DNA from: Spirochaetales bacterium
GTDB lineage: Bacteria; Spirochaetota; Spirochaetia; Treponematales; Rectinemataceae
Length of the DNA stretch: 6,305 bases
Assembly (NCBI GenBank): GCA_015657395.1
Contig: JADLKI010000009.1
Coordinates: 161,192-167,496, forward strand
Direction of reading: 5' to 3'
Made by a program: the position numbers and the translations under genes. Below the pieces are notes generated by a model. The model saw only the letters and a program-made list of their open reading frames with translations, was not told the DNA's origin and did not search any database. Positions 6,185-6,305 of the stretch are shown here, piece after piece (positions within the stretch are counted from its first letter, which is position 1; the number at the start of each line of letters is the position of its first letter).

Positions 6185-6305
6185 CAAACACCATCGATCT
6201 CGGTTTTCTTGCAGAAGAAGGCATGTCGCATTTCTATGGAGATACGCCCTGGATCTCGGTGGGGATGGGCACCTGCGGCATCGGGTCCGGCGCGGACAAG
6301 GTGTG
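6181..6305 (+). CDS. HydB/HndB/NuoF-type redox subunit, N-terminal fragment (runs off the window)
   Basis: Only 41 full codons are visible. They start MTNTIDLGFLAEEGMSHF and contain PWISVGMGTCGIGSGADKV. The VGMGTCGI-x-x-GA pattern is the first strand and cluster-loop region of the thioredoxin-like [2Fe-2S] domain found either as a separate small subunit (HndB type) or fused in front of a NuoF-like flavoprotein (HydB type). The window ends before this can be decided. In either case the likely role is electron transfer between NAD(P)H, flavin and iron-sulphur centres, with the upstream subunit. The ATG is supported by a strong SD and the four-base overlap with the preceding stop. A catalytic [FeFe] hydrogenase subunit (HydA or HndD) would be expected further downstream, which is inference. 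Confidence 0.8.
   Translation, partial: MTNTIDLGFLAEEGMSHFYGDTPWISVGMGTCGIGSGADKV

Overview
The window looks like ordinary chromosome from a moderately GC-rich bacterium (roughly 55-60% G+C by eye) with compact operons and very AT-rich promoter regions. Gene content (ndk, a DUF6765-type protein, a long NadD-like enzyme, Adk with a four-cysteine lid, a NuoE/HydC-type redox subunit) fits an anaerobe. A spirochaete is my best guess, with a deltaproteobacterium as the alternative, but this rests on family resemblance only. There are no RNA genes, insertion sequences, CRISPR arrays or phage genes.

Layout. (1) 1-207, minus strand: the first 69 codons of ndk, leaving the window. (2) 330-1383, plus strand: a DUF6765-family gene broken by two frameshifts. 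It joins by an ATGA overlap to a lipoprotein of unknown function (1380-2405). (3) 2423-5480, minus strand: a tight three-gene operon read right to left, made of a NadD-like nucleotidyltransferase, adenylate kinase (adk) and a secreted alpha/beta-hydrolase homologue. It converges on the lipoprotein gene with a 17-base gap. (4) 5481-5667: an extremely AT-rich divergent promoter region with a 16-bp perfect palindrome. (5) 5668-6305, plus strand: a NuoE/HydC/HndA-type [2Fe-2S] subunit, whose SD-preceded ATG is out of frame with the rest of the gene, followed by the start of a HydB/HndB/NuoF-type subunit with another ATGA overlap.

How the genes fit together. Region 5 is the start of an NAD(P)H-linked, probably electron-bifurcating hydrogenase or oxidoreductase operon. 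Region 3 combines nucleotide and cofactor adenylylation (NadD-like, Adk) with a translationally coupled exported protein. That protein keeps the hydrolase fold but has lost the catalytic Ser (Asn300) and the catalytic His (Tyr438), so it is probably a pseudo-enzyme. Region 2 pairs a protein carrying an H-x3-D-x3-H motif with a predicted lipoprotein.

The main caveat is three frameshifts, two in the DUF6765 gene and one in the NuoE-like gene. Each can be repaired by one base in or beside a short homopolymer. The repaired genes have whole-codon lengths (351 and 171 residues), family-like ends and correct junctions with the next gene. Draft-sequence indel errors are therefore at least as likely as real gene decay.
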